Shown here in pieces: positions 14,990 to 64,000 of a stretch of DNA of 64,000 bases. The translations under genes were made by a program, and so were the position numbers. Numbering within the stretch: position 1 is the first letter of the stretch; each line of letters opens with the position of its first letter. The notes under the pieces were generated by a model. The model worked only from the letters and a program-made list of their open reading frames with translations, searched no databases and had not been told where the DNA came from. Source of the stretch: Stercorarius parasiticus. Taxonomy: Eukaryota; Chordata; Aves; Charadriiformes; Stercorariidae. The stretch covers positions 79,835-143,834 of the forward strand of contig VWZL01000811.1 in NCBI GenBank assembly GCA_013396915.1, given 5' to 3'.

Positions 14990-15550
14990 TTTTTAAGGGA
15001 GGCCAGAAGCAGAAGTGCTGGACTCAGTGGGAGGAGGCCTGCAGGGCTGTGCTTCAGTCCTGAAGAGAGGAAGCACTAACAAGTCAGCCTGAAAGCCTTT
15101 AGCTTTCATTAACTTGCTGACAGAGCATATCCCTGACAAGATGAAGACGAGTGCCGCCTTCTTCTTGGTGCTTTTTCTGGAGAGGGCCAAGTGAAATCCC
15201 CCCAGCCTTCAAGATGGGGTACAGCCCCCACACCCCACGACGTCCCACTGTAGCCCTGAGCAGCTGTTAGCGTCCAGCACCAACTTCCCTAGAGCCCCAT
15301 GGAGTTGCTGCAGGAGCCTTGATGTGCTCAGTGCCCTGGGACAGACCCCAAGTAACAACCTCTTGGAAGAAGGGAAGAAAGACCCCAGAGCTGGGGACAA
15401 GCAGGGAAGGCACCAGGCTGACCAGGGGGCACTCAACTGGGATGTGGCCTCAGCCTTGCCCCCAGGCTTCTTAACCCTCAGACTCCTACTGTGATGTTGG
15501 CTGTTTTCAATAAATGCTGCCATGGGGCAGAGCAAAATCTTGCTCTGATC
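14990..15550 (+). other. GC-richer mRNA-like block with AATAAA, unidentified
   Basis: This block contrasts in composition with its AT-rich surroundings. It carries a short plus-strand frame at 15141 reading MKTSAAFFLVLFLERAK then stop, whose start resembles a secretory signal peptide. About 340 bp later is AATAAA (in TTTTCAATAAATGCTGCC, near 15508), followed by GGGGCAGAGC. The 121-residue open frame on the minus strand (15209-15574) has no recognisable domain. Possibilities are a non-coding RNA exon, a remnant retrocopy, or the 3' end of a small gene. I do not recognise it. Confidence 0.3.
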
Positions 15551-15945
15551 CCTCTCTCTCCCTTGCTCAGGCACACTCTGTCAGATCTGCACCTCAGGCT
15601 GGAGGTGGACCCTTTCCAAAGCAGCAAAATCCCAACTGTCCAACCCCCCTTACCCTAAAAGCCCCTCATACGTTAGCAGGGTTAAAAATGCAGGGTTAAA
15701 AAACAGAGCACGTATATTAACTCCCACTTATTAAAAGCAGATTATTGCAAATATGTATGCTGATTTCCAAGCAAAGCCACAAAGAAAAAAAAAAAGAGGT
15801 TTTCATGCATGTTATTTTGGCAAATATTTTTCCCAAGGGCATAGACTAGCGAACAAAATGATTACCAGAAATTACAGTATGTACCATGAATACTTTTTGG
15901 TATGCACAGAACAATTTAAGGTGTTATAATGTCACACTGCCACAT

Positions 15946-15973
15946 TAAAAAAAAGAAAGAAAGAAAGAAAAAA
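15946..15973 (+). repeat. A-rich / (AAAG)n microsatellite
   Basis: A poly-A start leads into four AAAG-type units and then A-rich sequence. Confidence 0.85.
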
Positions 15974-18900
15974 TCTCAGGCTTTTTAAGTTATTCAGAAA
16001 AGAATACAATGTTCGCTCTGTGTTACAGAAGCTATTAAAGAAAAAAAAGATTTTCAAACCATGCTTTAATAACACTGTGATTACAACTTGGGGAGTGTTT
16101 ATCTAAAAGAACAAGATGAATGTTTCTTATGGCCTTAATCCAAAACCCTTTGAAGCTGAAGAGTTTTTCCCAATTATTTCAGTGGGCTTTGGTTCAGGCC
16201 TCAAGACCATTTGTCATTATAAGATTCACCTACTCGTTTCAGACCAATGTCCCCCACAGAAGTGTTTCATCTGCACACAGTATGTCTGTAGTTAGAGAGC
16301 CTGCACTTAAGCCCAAGAACTCTTCACCCAGTTGATACAACAATCTTCTGGGGAGCAGAAGATGCCTTTTTGTAATGCCTTTGTGCCATATTTTCATGCT
16401 TGAAGAGCCTCTTCGTGCATGAAGTGTAATCTATCATCAGGCTGGTAAACTTGTCTGCAGTATGAGTTCCCTTGTTCCTCATGAGTTTGCCCTCACAATA
16501 CCTGTATGAAGCACCAGCAATTTTGTTGTTTACAGGAGAAACAACAACTGAAGCCTAAATAACTTACATGGGGTCCCCCATAGTGCCAATGGCAGAGGTG
16601 GGCACTCAGTCCAGAAGTAACTCCATTTTTCAGACAAACAGATTTAGGACAAACACTCAACCTAACTAGGCCTGTGGTTTTGAGTCTACTTAGGGCAGTT
16701 TAGAAAACTACCACCTTCAGCAGTTCAGGACCAGCTTTCAGCACGGGGCTCCTGCCTCATAAGAGATCCCAATCCCCTGACCTCCTCCAGCACTAAATCA
16801 GTGGCTTAGCACCTCCATTGGGGAGTCAGCCAAAATGACCGGCTTAAGATTGAGGCAGGAGACTTGCACCGTTCCCTGCCGTGGCTTTTGCCAGGTGTAC
16901 CAGAACTATGAGGAGGCCTGAGCTTAGAGAACCCCACCTGTTTTGGAAGTGAATTCCACATTGGTTTGGGTGGATTCACTTCTTTTAAGGTGGGGCAGCT
17001 CTTTCCACAAATGCAGCCTTACAGACACCAACAGCAGAAGACTGTTAAGAGTTGAACTGCTTAACATCAGATAACTTGATAAAAGAATGAGTAAAGGAAT
17101 TATAAAAATACTCACTAATTATAAGCAAAGACATTGCAAAATGTTGATGGAAAGCCAATACTCACATTTTACAGAATGCAAAAGTGCAGGCCACAGCAAA
17201 GTCAGCAGCAAACTTGTGCTGAAAGCCAAAGACCTTGCTTCCATATTGGGAATGTCTGGGTTTGCAAGTTAGTGTACAACAAAATCCTCAAACTCTTACC
17301 ACTGGGTGCTTTTCAACATGTCAAGACTGAGATCGCTCATGAACATACCTATTTACGAATATATGAACTGTGTCTTTTAGCCTGCCTTTAGAGAGCAGTA
17401 TTTCAAGTAGAGGAAATGTATTAGTGAATGCTGTGGTTGTCTTTTGAGAAATACCTAACAGAGGGCATGGGCAAGGAATATATTAAAGGAACAAGGAACA
17501 GAGGAAGCAAAGACAGTATGAAATACCTTTGCTTCATAAAGAAACAAATTCTTCATTCCCAGTTCTCTTAGTGTTCACAGTGTTAAATTTGAAATGCTTC
17601 CTCAGTAATTTGTCCCAAAATGATCACTTGACTAAGCTGGGAACAGAAAGATAAGCTGAGGATATAAGCATTTGGTGTGGAAACAAGACAGTGGGAAAAA
17701 CTGGAACACAACATCCCCATCTTGGTATGAAAAGCACATAGCTATTAGCTCTTTTACAAGATGTTTCTCCCAACACTCAGGTTACATCTCAGATATATAT
17801 TTAATTTAAATCTGATATAAAAGTAATTAAATGGTAAATCACATCTAATTATGAAGAATATTTATTCATAGGATTAACAATAGAGGAAGACAAAGATCCA
17901 TATGATAGCTGTAAAACCTCAGAGTACAATTGGGAATAATCAGCCTCAGCTGAAATCATATTACATCTAAATTAAATTAATGCTATGCACATGAAATGTT
18001 TCTGTTTTTCAATGACTTGGAGACAGTGCCTATGTAGTCAATTACTTCTTTAGTTTGCCACCTGTTTTCCTGCCCACCATCCCATCTGTTAATTGCAATA
18101 TCTTTTGTTGTTCTGAAAGGAATTCCTTGTATATGTTAATGGTGGTGTATATCAAATAGTTACCTCTGAAACAGACTAAGAATTAGAGCTGATGTTCTTC
18201 ATAAGATTGTTAAAACTGATTGTTATGAATGAAAATTACAACTACTCCCAACATCCCCCGTGACTACTTTAGTAGTTTGAAAAGAAACTTTCAAAAAGTC
18301 TACATGGAGGGTGGCTCCTACAAAAAATATCATATTCAGTAACAAATATAAAATACGTGGCAACAAAAGCACTGTCTTTAAATCTCCGTGATGATTATTT
18401 ATTACTTGGTGTAGGGAAACGAACATTCAGTTAAATGAATGAGGTAACTTTAATCAAATTTTTTCCCCCTAATTCCACCACTTTTAGAGTTAACAGAAGA
18501 ACCTACTGAACAGATGAGTTATTTCCAGTTTTAGACACAGGTCTTAAAAAGGACAGTTAAACCATCAGGTACACTGCAATTGAGATAAAGTAAAGTTCCT
18601 CTTTCAGATCAATAGAAATGAGAAGTAGCTTCATCGGATTCTGTGTTCCCTCAGTATTGTATTATTTTAAATTCCGACTCTCCCGGAGATTTACAGCCCT
18701 GTGAACCCCATACTATTTCCAGCTCCTGCCATAACCTCAGTTATATTACTTCCCCCTGCTTGTGCAATCTTGCAGTGTTCAGCTAAGATTTAGAGCCATG
18801 TTTTTTCATTTAAAGCAACTGGACAGGTCCTGGGTTGGGGGGAGCACTGAGACGCTCAGAGTGGGTGTTGGAGGGAGACCAGGAGCTTAACTATGACAGT

Positions 18901-19188
18901 GACAAATGCTTCTGCAAGTCCTACACAGGGGCAGCACACCATGGGTGCTGCTAAGGGATACCTTGCGCCAGGCTCGCCCACTGAGTCCTCTGCTGCCACA
19001 GCCCCAAGTACTGTGACAGACTGGAAGCAGTGCCAGGGAAGGACTTCACTTCACACTAGGAGGAACTGAGTTTGGGTTCAAAAGGCCTCATACAGCCCTG
19101 GAGCATGTCACAGAGAGGGAAAAGGGAAAAACACCCCGCAGTGGACTGCAATTATCTGAATATGCATTGCCCTTTCCTGTTTTTTATC

Positions 19189-19239
19189 TGTATACATGTG
19201 TGTGTACACACATGTGTATGTGAATGCACATATACACAC
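19189..19239 (+). repeat. Alternating purine-pyrimidine (TG/CA) tract with palindrome
   Basis: Strict pyrimidine-purine alternation runs for 34 bp (19189-19222). It includes the 14-bp perfect palindrome TGTGTGTACACACA. After a two-base break, a further 14 alternating bases follow. It is a degenerate CA/TG microsatellite. Confidence 0.85.
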
Positions 19240-22200
19240 TTCATTTGACCCTGAACACAGAGCTATTGCCTTACATTCCAGGATATTTTTTTCTTCCGAA
19301 ACCAGGCATGCATACACATACGTACACACGGGAGTTGCCTTCTATTTGAGACAACGAAGTAAGCCAGGGGCCCAGCCTTCTGCAGTGGGAACCCAGCATT
19401 AGGAGTCCCCACCATGTGTCTGTCAAGGAGGAGCAGTGTCTATAGAGTCCAGACACTACAACTCTTCAACATCAAACATAGGGCAAGACAGGAATATTAG
19501 GTGCAAAATGTTTTTACAGCATTTTTCTGGAAAGGAAACCCTGCCAAACCAACTCTCCTACCTTTTATCACAGTACATTCTGGTCTAAAGAAACATCTGC
19601 CTGACTAGAATATGATGGACTTCGTTTATCTTGCCAACTGAGCACATTTAGTATTGCTTGATGGTCCCTAGATTGCTCAGACCTCATATTGCTGATTGAA
19701 GAAGCCAAAAACTTGTCATATCTGCAAGCTAGGCAAAATACAAAGATTACACAAGGTCACTTTTGAAAAAATGAGAACAAGATTCAGTTTTCTAATAAGA
19801 CGGAACTAAACCTTGTTCACTGAGCCATGTCATTGTTCAAGCTGTATGCTACTACTCTTCTAATCTTCTAATACCTCTTCCCCAGTGTCTGCAAAAATCC
19901 TCAAAACTTGATTTCTGCAATTCCACTAGTATTTCATAGATTTATTTATAGAACAGTAACATACATTGTTCCTTATGGTAACAATTTAGTCCCTTTCCTC
20001 AAATAGAGGATGGCTTTGCTAGTAGATTTTTTCTTCATATTTTGGGTAACTGAAATGTTGGTTTTGAGAACAGTTTGTGGTAGAGTTTGCCTGACTAGAA
20101 ACAGAGAATTACTGTCTATGCAGGGTTAAATTATGACTTAAAACCAGTAAAGCGTGGCTTTATTTGAAGATAAAACCGTGCTTGTAACTAGGTGTTTCAT
20201 CCTTACATCTGACATCTTCTGAGAGTGCTCCAATAAAACAAGTGTTCGTGACCTCTCTCCCAGAAAGCATCAGACCTCTTCCCTTCATTCCCACATGGCT
20301 GACGAGATGATTTCTCTGAACATAGAAGCAAGTGAAATCTAATGAACTAAAGAGTGAGAAACAAATTCAAATTCATATCTCTACTAAAATTTTGAGGTAC
20401 TATTACTGTGAAGTAATTTCCCTTTGACTTACTATAATGTTTGTAGATATGGCAGATACAGAAAGCAAAGGGTTCATATATCCACAGCTAGCATGTCCTT
20501 CTGGATCAGACTTTAGAGAAACCATTAGATGAAACTGAGAGTAGTGACATTTAGATGAAAATGAAGGAATGAAGGTGCCCATCTAAGCTTGTAATAGTAA
20601 GGTCTATTTGTACTTATCAGTTTGCACTGAGGGTGAACCCTCTGTTCTTACACAGGTGTTTATACTGCACTGTTTATAGTTTTGTCTTCCTTATAGTTAC
20701 CAATGGGTAAAACAGATGAAAACACCCCACAATAACCCAGATCTTGGGCAATATCAGAACGGGATTCAGATTAGTGTTCTTGCCAGGCTGCACTAACGTG
20801 GTGTGCGTACCTAGTTACTCAGTTTCCCCACGGAGACTACGAATCATCCCCAATCTTCCCTGCCCTGTGATTTTAAATCCATTCCCCATCTGCCCCCATA
20901 TGCTTTTGCAAACAGGGACCACACTTGTTTTCAGGCACAGGCAGATGCCCAGTTGACCAAGGCACTGTTGGATTGTGTAGACCTTTGGTTCCTTGTGCTC
21001 TGGGACACATGAACCCTAAGAAAGTCCTGTCATGGATCAAGACTTTGTCTTGGCACTTGTGACTGTGCTATACCCAAAGCCCTCCTGCCTCATGTTTCAG
21101 CTTCTCTGTCCTCACTTCTTTCTCACGAGGACTCATGAATACGGACAGTGCAGACCTTCAGATTTGCTGATGCTGGGCTGATCTCCAGCCCTGCCAGGGA
21201 TCTGTTCAGCACAGGGGTGCTTTGTCCTGCCCTAAGGTGAATCCTAGGAGCATTTTCGTGCTCAGCAGGCATAGGCTGCACATAAGAGAAGGGGCTGATG
21301 CCACCAGGTCTCCTTCCACCTCTTTCTCCAACAGCTCTTTCTTCACAACAGTCTGAGACAAGATTGGAGACCTGCACCGTATCAGAGTTAGACTTGAGAG
21401 ATGACAGCTAAACCAGTTGGGATGGGTGAGGGGAGGGCATGCACCAGGTCCAGTGTCATAAACCACCGAAGAGGCAGTCTCTCTCAGCCACAGCCTCCTG
21501 CATATCAGTGGGCTGCTGTGAACACTACCAATGCTCTATCCACTTTTCCCAAGGTCAGTCCCTGTCTTCTTACGAAGATCATATTGGCTGAAGCAGAGTA
21601 GGGAACTAGCAAGAGGCAAAAGAAAACTTTTGAAACATTCCATACTCTTCTCAAAAACATCTTGCCTTCTCTTGGTCATTCAGACCTATATTTCTTGTGT
21701 AGAGAAGTTGTTATGCCACCAGGACAAACTCCAGCTTTCCTAGCCCTGGCGGGAAGAAGAAACTTTGCATGCCCTAGTGAGCAGCATTGTGCTGGCTTTG
21801 CTGGGCCTCAACCCCAAACCCTTCCCTCCCTTATTCCCACCTTACCATCTTGTCCCATCCACATACCGTCACATCGCTTCCTGGGTTGTCCTTGGCCTTG
21901 CTTCCAAATCTTGAGGAAAGGAGATCCTGACTCTGGCTGGGTCTTTGCAGCAGACATCATGGGGCAGGGAGTAGCCTGGGGAGTTGCAGAGCAACAAGTT
22001 ACTGCCAATCCATATGACTTAGATTAGCCACTAATGTGTGGGTAGTGGTAACCACTTGTGCAGAGGTGCCCACCTGAGCCACAGATGAGGTGTTTGCACG
22101 CCGTCATGGCTCTGACTGTCGCAGCTCAGGGAAGCACGTCCATATCAACAGATGGGAGAAAGTCCCTCTGTGGTACTGTGTGTATCACCAAGCCTGGCCT

Positions 22201-22980
22201 AGAGAATTGTATACTGCTCTTCTACCGTCATTTTGAGAGCACATACACATCTTAGTGGGGATGGGAAAGTCAGTACAGACGTCTGTCCTATTTTTTCTGA
22301 CTATGGTGATTTATAGGCTGGAATTTATGAGGCTTGAAGAAGGGAATTAGGAGTTTCCCAAACTGCACACAAAGCACCCAAAGTTGTAATGCTCTTTGAT
22401 TGTTAGAAATGGGCTGAACTTCAGACAGTGCTGTACAGAAGCTTCCATTGACTGCCACTCATGAGTGTATTATATCTCTTCTCTCACTGATGCATGCGGT
22501 ATAACTGGACTACTTACTCTCCATTTTTCAGGCAGTAAGTTAGCAAAGGAAATCAATGTAGTTGATTAATGAAGTGCATTAATCTGAGAACATGAAACCT
22601 AGAAGAGACAAAGAACTTAAAGTAAATAAACTTCACATTTTTCTTATTTATTTATCCTTTATTTAGTAATAGCACCCAAAGCTGCATTATATTAACACAA
22701 GTAATAAAGCTTTCATATTTTATTCCTACCAGTGCATTTCCAAATCCAGGTGAAATGCCGGAAATAAGTAATGCTGCCATGCCATGAACACAGGGTGTAG
22801 ATCACCATGATACACAACTTACAAGTGAATCCCAAAATAATAAAATAAAAAGTTGTAGTTTAGGTACGAAACCTGTAACATAAGGAACTGTGGCCATTTC
22901 TATTTCCACAAAGTACCATAACAAAACAGCAGCTGTAGGAACTATAAAGATAACATACTTAATCATACTTTTTGCATCAC

Positions 22981-22986
22981 TTTATT
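22981..22986 (-). terminator. Candidate poly(A) signal for ROR2
   Basis: Minus-strand AATAAA lies about 1.6 kb below the ROR2 stop codon. It is the nearest canonical hexamer that I could find below the stop. Competing hexamers lie 260-350 bp further on. Confidence 0.4.
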
Positions 22987-23714
22987 GAATAGTCCATGTT
23001 GGATGTACAACTTATAGCTATAGTGTGTGTTGACTACAATGCTACAATGAGAATGTGTATTGCTTGTATTACAGAAAGGGTCATGAAATGTATGGACCTG
23101 TCTGTATGTTTAACAAAATGAAACAGCAATACAATAAAACTGCACCGCGTGTGAATATTGTAAATGGTTAAGTTATAGGGTCATTCATTCAAAAATCCAA
23201 ATATTTCAATGAAAAAGGTATATAAAATGTAGTAAAATATAAATTACATTTAAAGGTCTGTACATGATTCATCCTGCAAATAGAAGCACAAAACCAGCAC
23301 TTTGTACAGCATTGGTTATTTTGGTCTTCTAAAGTTCAAAGGTTCATTTTCGCTAAAGAGGCAGGAAAAAACATGGTTTCACATGCAATCCAGCAGTAAT
23401 TGCAGTAAATCAAGTAAGTCTATAACCCCGCACAAACCCCAACACTTTTACAATGTAGGAACATATATGTGGAGCCCTTTTCTATACTTGATAACCAATA
23501 CGCAATTAAATTTGGATTGTTAAGTTAGTGCACACCTACAATATCCCCTACAATATCCCCATTTTTGGTTAACAGTGTATTAAGGCTGCTTGCTGCTGAA
23601 AATACACAGCAGAGAAGGAATACTTTCATCCACAAATGCAGTCAGACGATCTCATCTGGAAGCTTCTGTCACAGTCATTCATTGGGAATGATGAAAGCAA
23701 GCCATCCTCTCTCC

Positions 23715-24022
23715 TCTCATGTTATTCCACAGGATGTTGTGGATGCTATAAGTTTATGTGGGTTCAAAATCATTTGGAAAAATTCATGGTAGAAAATTCC
23801 ATCGAGGGCTATTAAACAGAAAAAAGTTCCACTTCTGGCTTGGGAAGTCCCTAAGCCACAAATTGCTGGAGGCTGGGGAAATACCCCGGGGAAATTCTAC
23901 AAGGGAAATTGCCCTTGCAGTCTGCCCTGGGCAAACATTATCGATGGCCTTTCGAGACATGCTACTGGGCTGGGCAGACCCATGGTCTGACTCAGCACAG
24001 CCAATTTTATGTTCATTTTCCC
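23715..24022 (+). mobile_element. Old CR1/L3-like LINE 3' end within ROR2 3' UTR
   Basis: Plus-strand sequence shows the characteristic order of an ancient CR1/L3 3' terminus. It runs CCACAGGATGTTGTGGATGC, then GGGTTCAAAA, AAATTCATGG, CCATCGAGGGCTATTAA, and finally ctgggctgggcagacccatggtctgac and a TTTTATGTTC end. It lacks the ATTCTATG tail of avian CR1s and is heavily diverged, so it is older than the other copies here. It lies antisense to ROR2 in the probable 3' UTR. Family assignment is from remembered consensus features. Confidence 0.65.
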
Positions 24023-24577
24023 TACTTTTCTGGTTACCATAATAGAAACACGGATCAGTATTCTCAACTTGTTATCTTTTTCAGACTCAAAAAGAAAACA
24101 CCAATCTTGTGTCCATTACATCAAAGAGATAAATACTATAAACTAAGCTGTCCATCACATCCAGGGCACTTCTTTATGCTTAGAGCAATCCTGCAACCAT
24201 AGTTGGATTCCTTTGTGTTACTGGTTTAAGCATAATTCACTAACATTACACTCACATATCATGATATACATGATGTGCAATGCTACTCTGCAATATGTTG
24301 CACAGCAACAGTACATAACTGAAAAGCAGCTTCCCTCAAGAACTGTAGGACAGTAAAAAAGATTAAACCCAACAATTCTATACCATCATATTTGCAAAAT
24401 CTGATGGTTGCAATGGTCAATAAACCCAGTATATCATCACTGCTGCACTTTACATGGGTGTAGGTTTTTTAGCTTTGTTTCTTTCAGTTAGATCAAAATC
24501 ACTGCCATTAACCCTAAAGATCTACAGTCTCCATGCATGGAAGTGATGTGAAATTCTTAGTAATGAGGCCAAATTCC

Positions 24578-64000
<39,423 letters not shown>

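Larger units (their letters stand above)
15551..22959. other. Intergenic DNA between the 15-kb block and ROR2 3' end
   Basis: No gene is supported. Short open frames at 21.1-22.1 kb occur on both strands in a GC-richer stretch and have no domain. The region includes an AAAG run at 15946-15973 and an alternating purine-pyrimidine tract at 19189-19239. The remainder shows no recognisable repeat or coding signal. Confidence 0.55.
22960..24577 (-). other. ROR2: Probable ROR2 3' UTR
   Basis: This AT-rich non-coding sequence directly follows the ROR2 stop codon. On the minus strand the first convincing AATAAA lies at 22981-22986 in the context TTCAATAAAGTGATG. It is followed by G/T-bearing sequence, so cleavage near 22960 would give a UTR of about 1.6 kb. 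Further AATAAA hexamers at about 22720 and 22640-22665 are alternative ends. The UTR would contain an antisense old retroposon at 23715-24022. The end point is inferred; no transcript data were available. Confidence 0.45.

Noticed and set aside
15209..15574. 121-residue minus-strand open frame
   Set aside because: It lies in the GC-richer block, where stop codons are rarer. It is low complexity in character and has no domain.
1..22959. Expected neighbour NFIL3
   Set aside because: NFIL3 has a long single coding exon with a bZIP motif. No open frame of that kind exists here, so it lies outside the window.

Overview
The window is vertebrate nuclear DNA, almost certainly from a bird. The repeats point there: several CR1 LINE copies ending in the avian ATTCTATG-type tail, and an LTR matching the avian ERVL-like pattern. 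So does the one protein-coding gene, a split, GT-AG-spliced gene encoding the receptor tyrosine kinase-like orphan receptor ROR2 on the minus strand. ROR2 lies on the Z chromosome in chicken (knowledge, not visible here), so a Z-linked segment is a reasonable inference. The sequence is AT-rich and gene-poor, with one ambiguous base (n) at 10072.

Layout. 1-22.96 kb is intergenic DNA downstream of ROR2. In other amniotes the next gene that way is NFIL3, and none of it is present. It holds a 5'-truncated CR1 (14.01-14.64 kb), a GC-richer mRNA-like block (15.0-15.55 kb), a canonical TATA motif at 1491 and simple repeats. 22.96-24.58 kb is the probable ROR2 3' UTR, which carries an old L3-like CR1 tail. 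24,578-59,963 holds coding exons 3-9 of ROR2, right to left: Ig domain (exon 3), a 31-nt linker microexon (4), Frizzled-type cysteine-rich domain (5 and 6), kringle (7), transmembrane segment (8), and tyrosine kinase plus Ser/Thr/Pro-rich tail (9). All junctions were placed by reading splice sites and split codons. Together they give one open frame of 883 complete residues plus stop. That is the full receptor minus the N-terminal roughly 60 residues (signal peptide and start of the ectodomain), whose exons lie beyond position 64000.

Introns hold most of the repeats. A probable sense-oriented LTR lies in the intron between the TM and kinase exons. A CR1 lies in the kringle/CRD intron. Two CR1s and an antisense ERVL-type LTR lie in the 23-kb intron between exons 5 and 4. 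A very degraded CR1 lies in the intron upstream of exon 3. The copies are of clearly different ages.

Biology. ROR2 is a Wnt5a co-receptor for non-canonical Wnt signalling in skeletal and morphogenetic patterning. It is the only host gene I can support. I found no tRNA, rRNA, CRISPR array or undescribed multi-gene system. The items most worth a second look are regulatory or structural: the sense LTR with poly(A) signals behind a readable exon-8 extension, the 3' UTR retroposon, the (ATTCC)12 CR1 tail, the mRNA-like block at 15 kb, and several candidate conserved non-coding elements.
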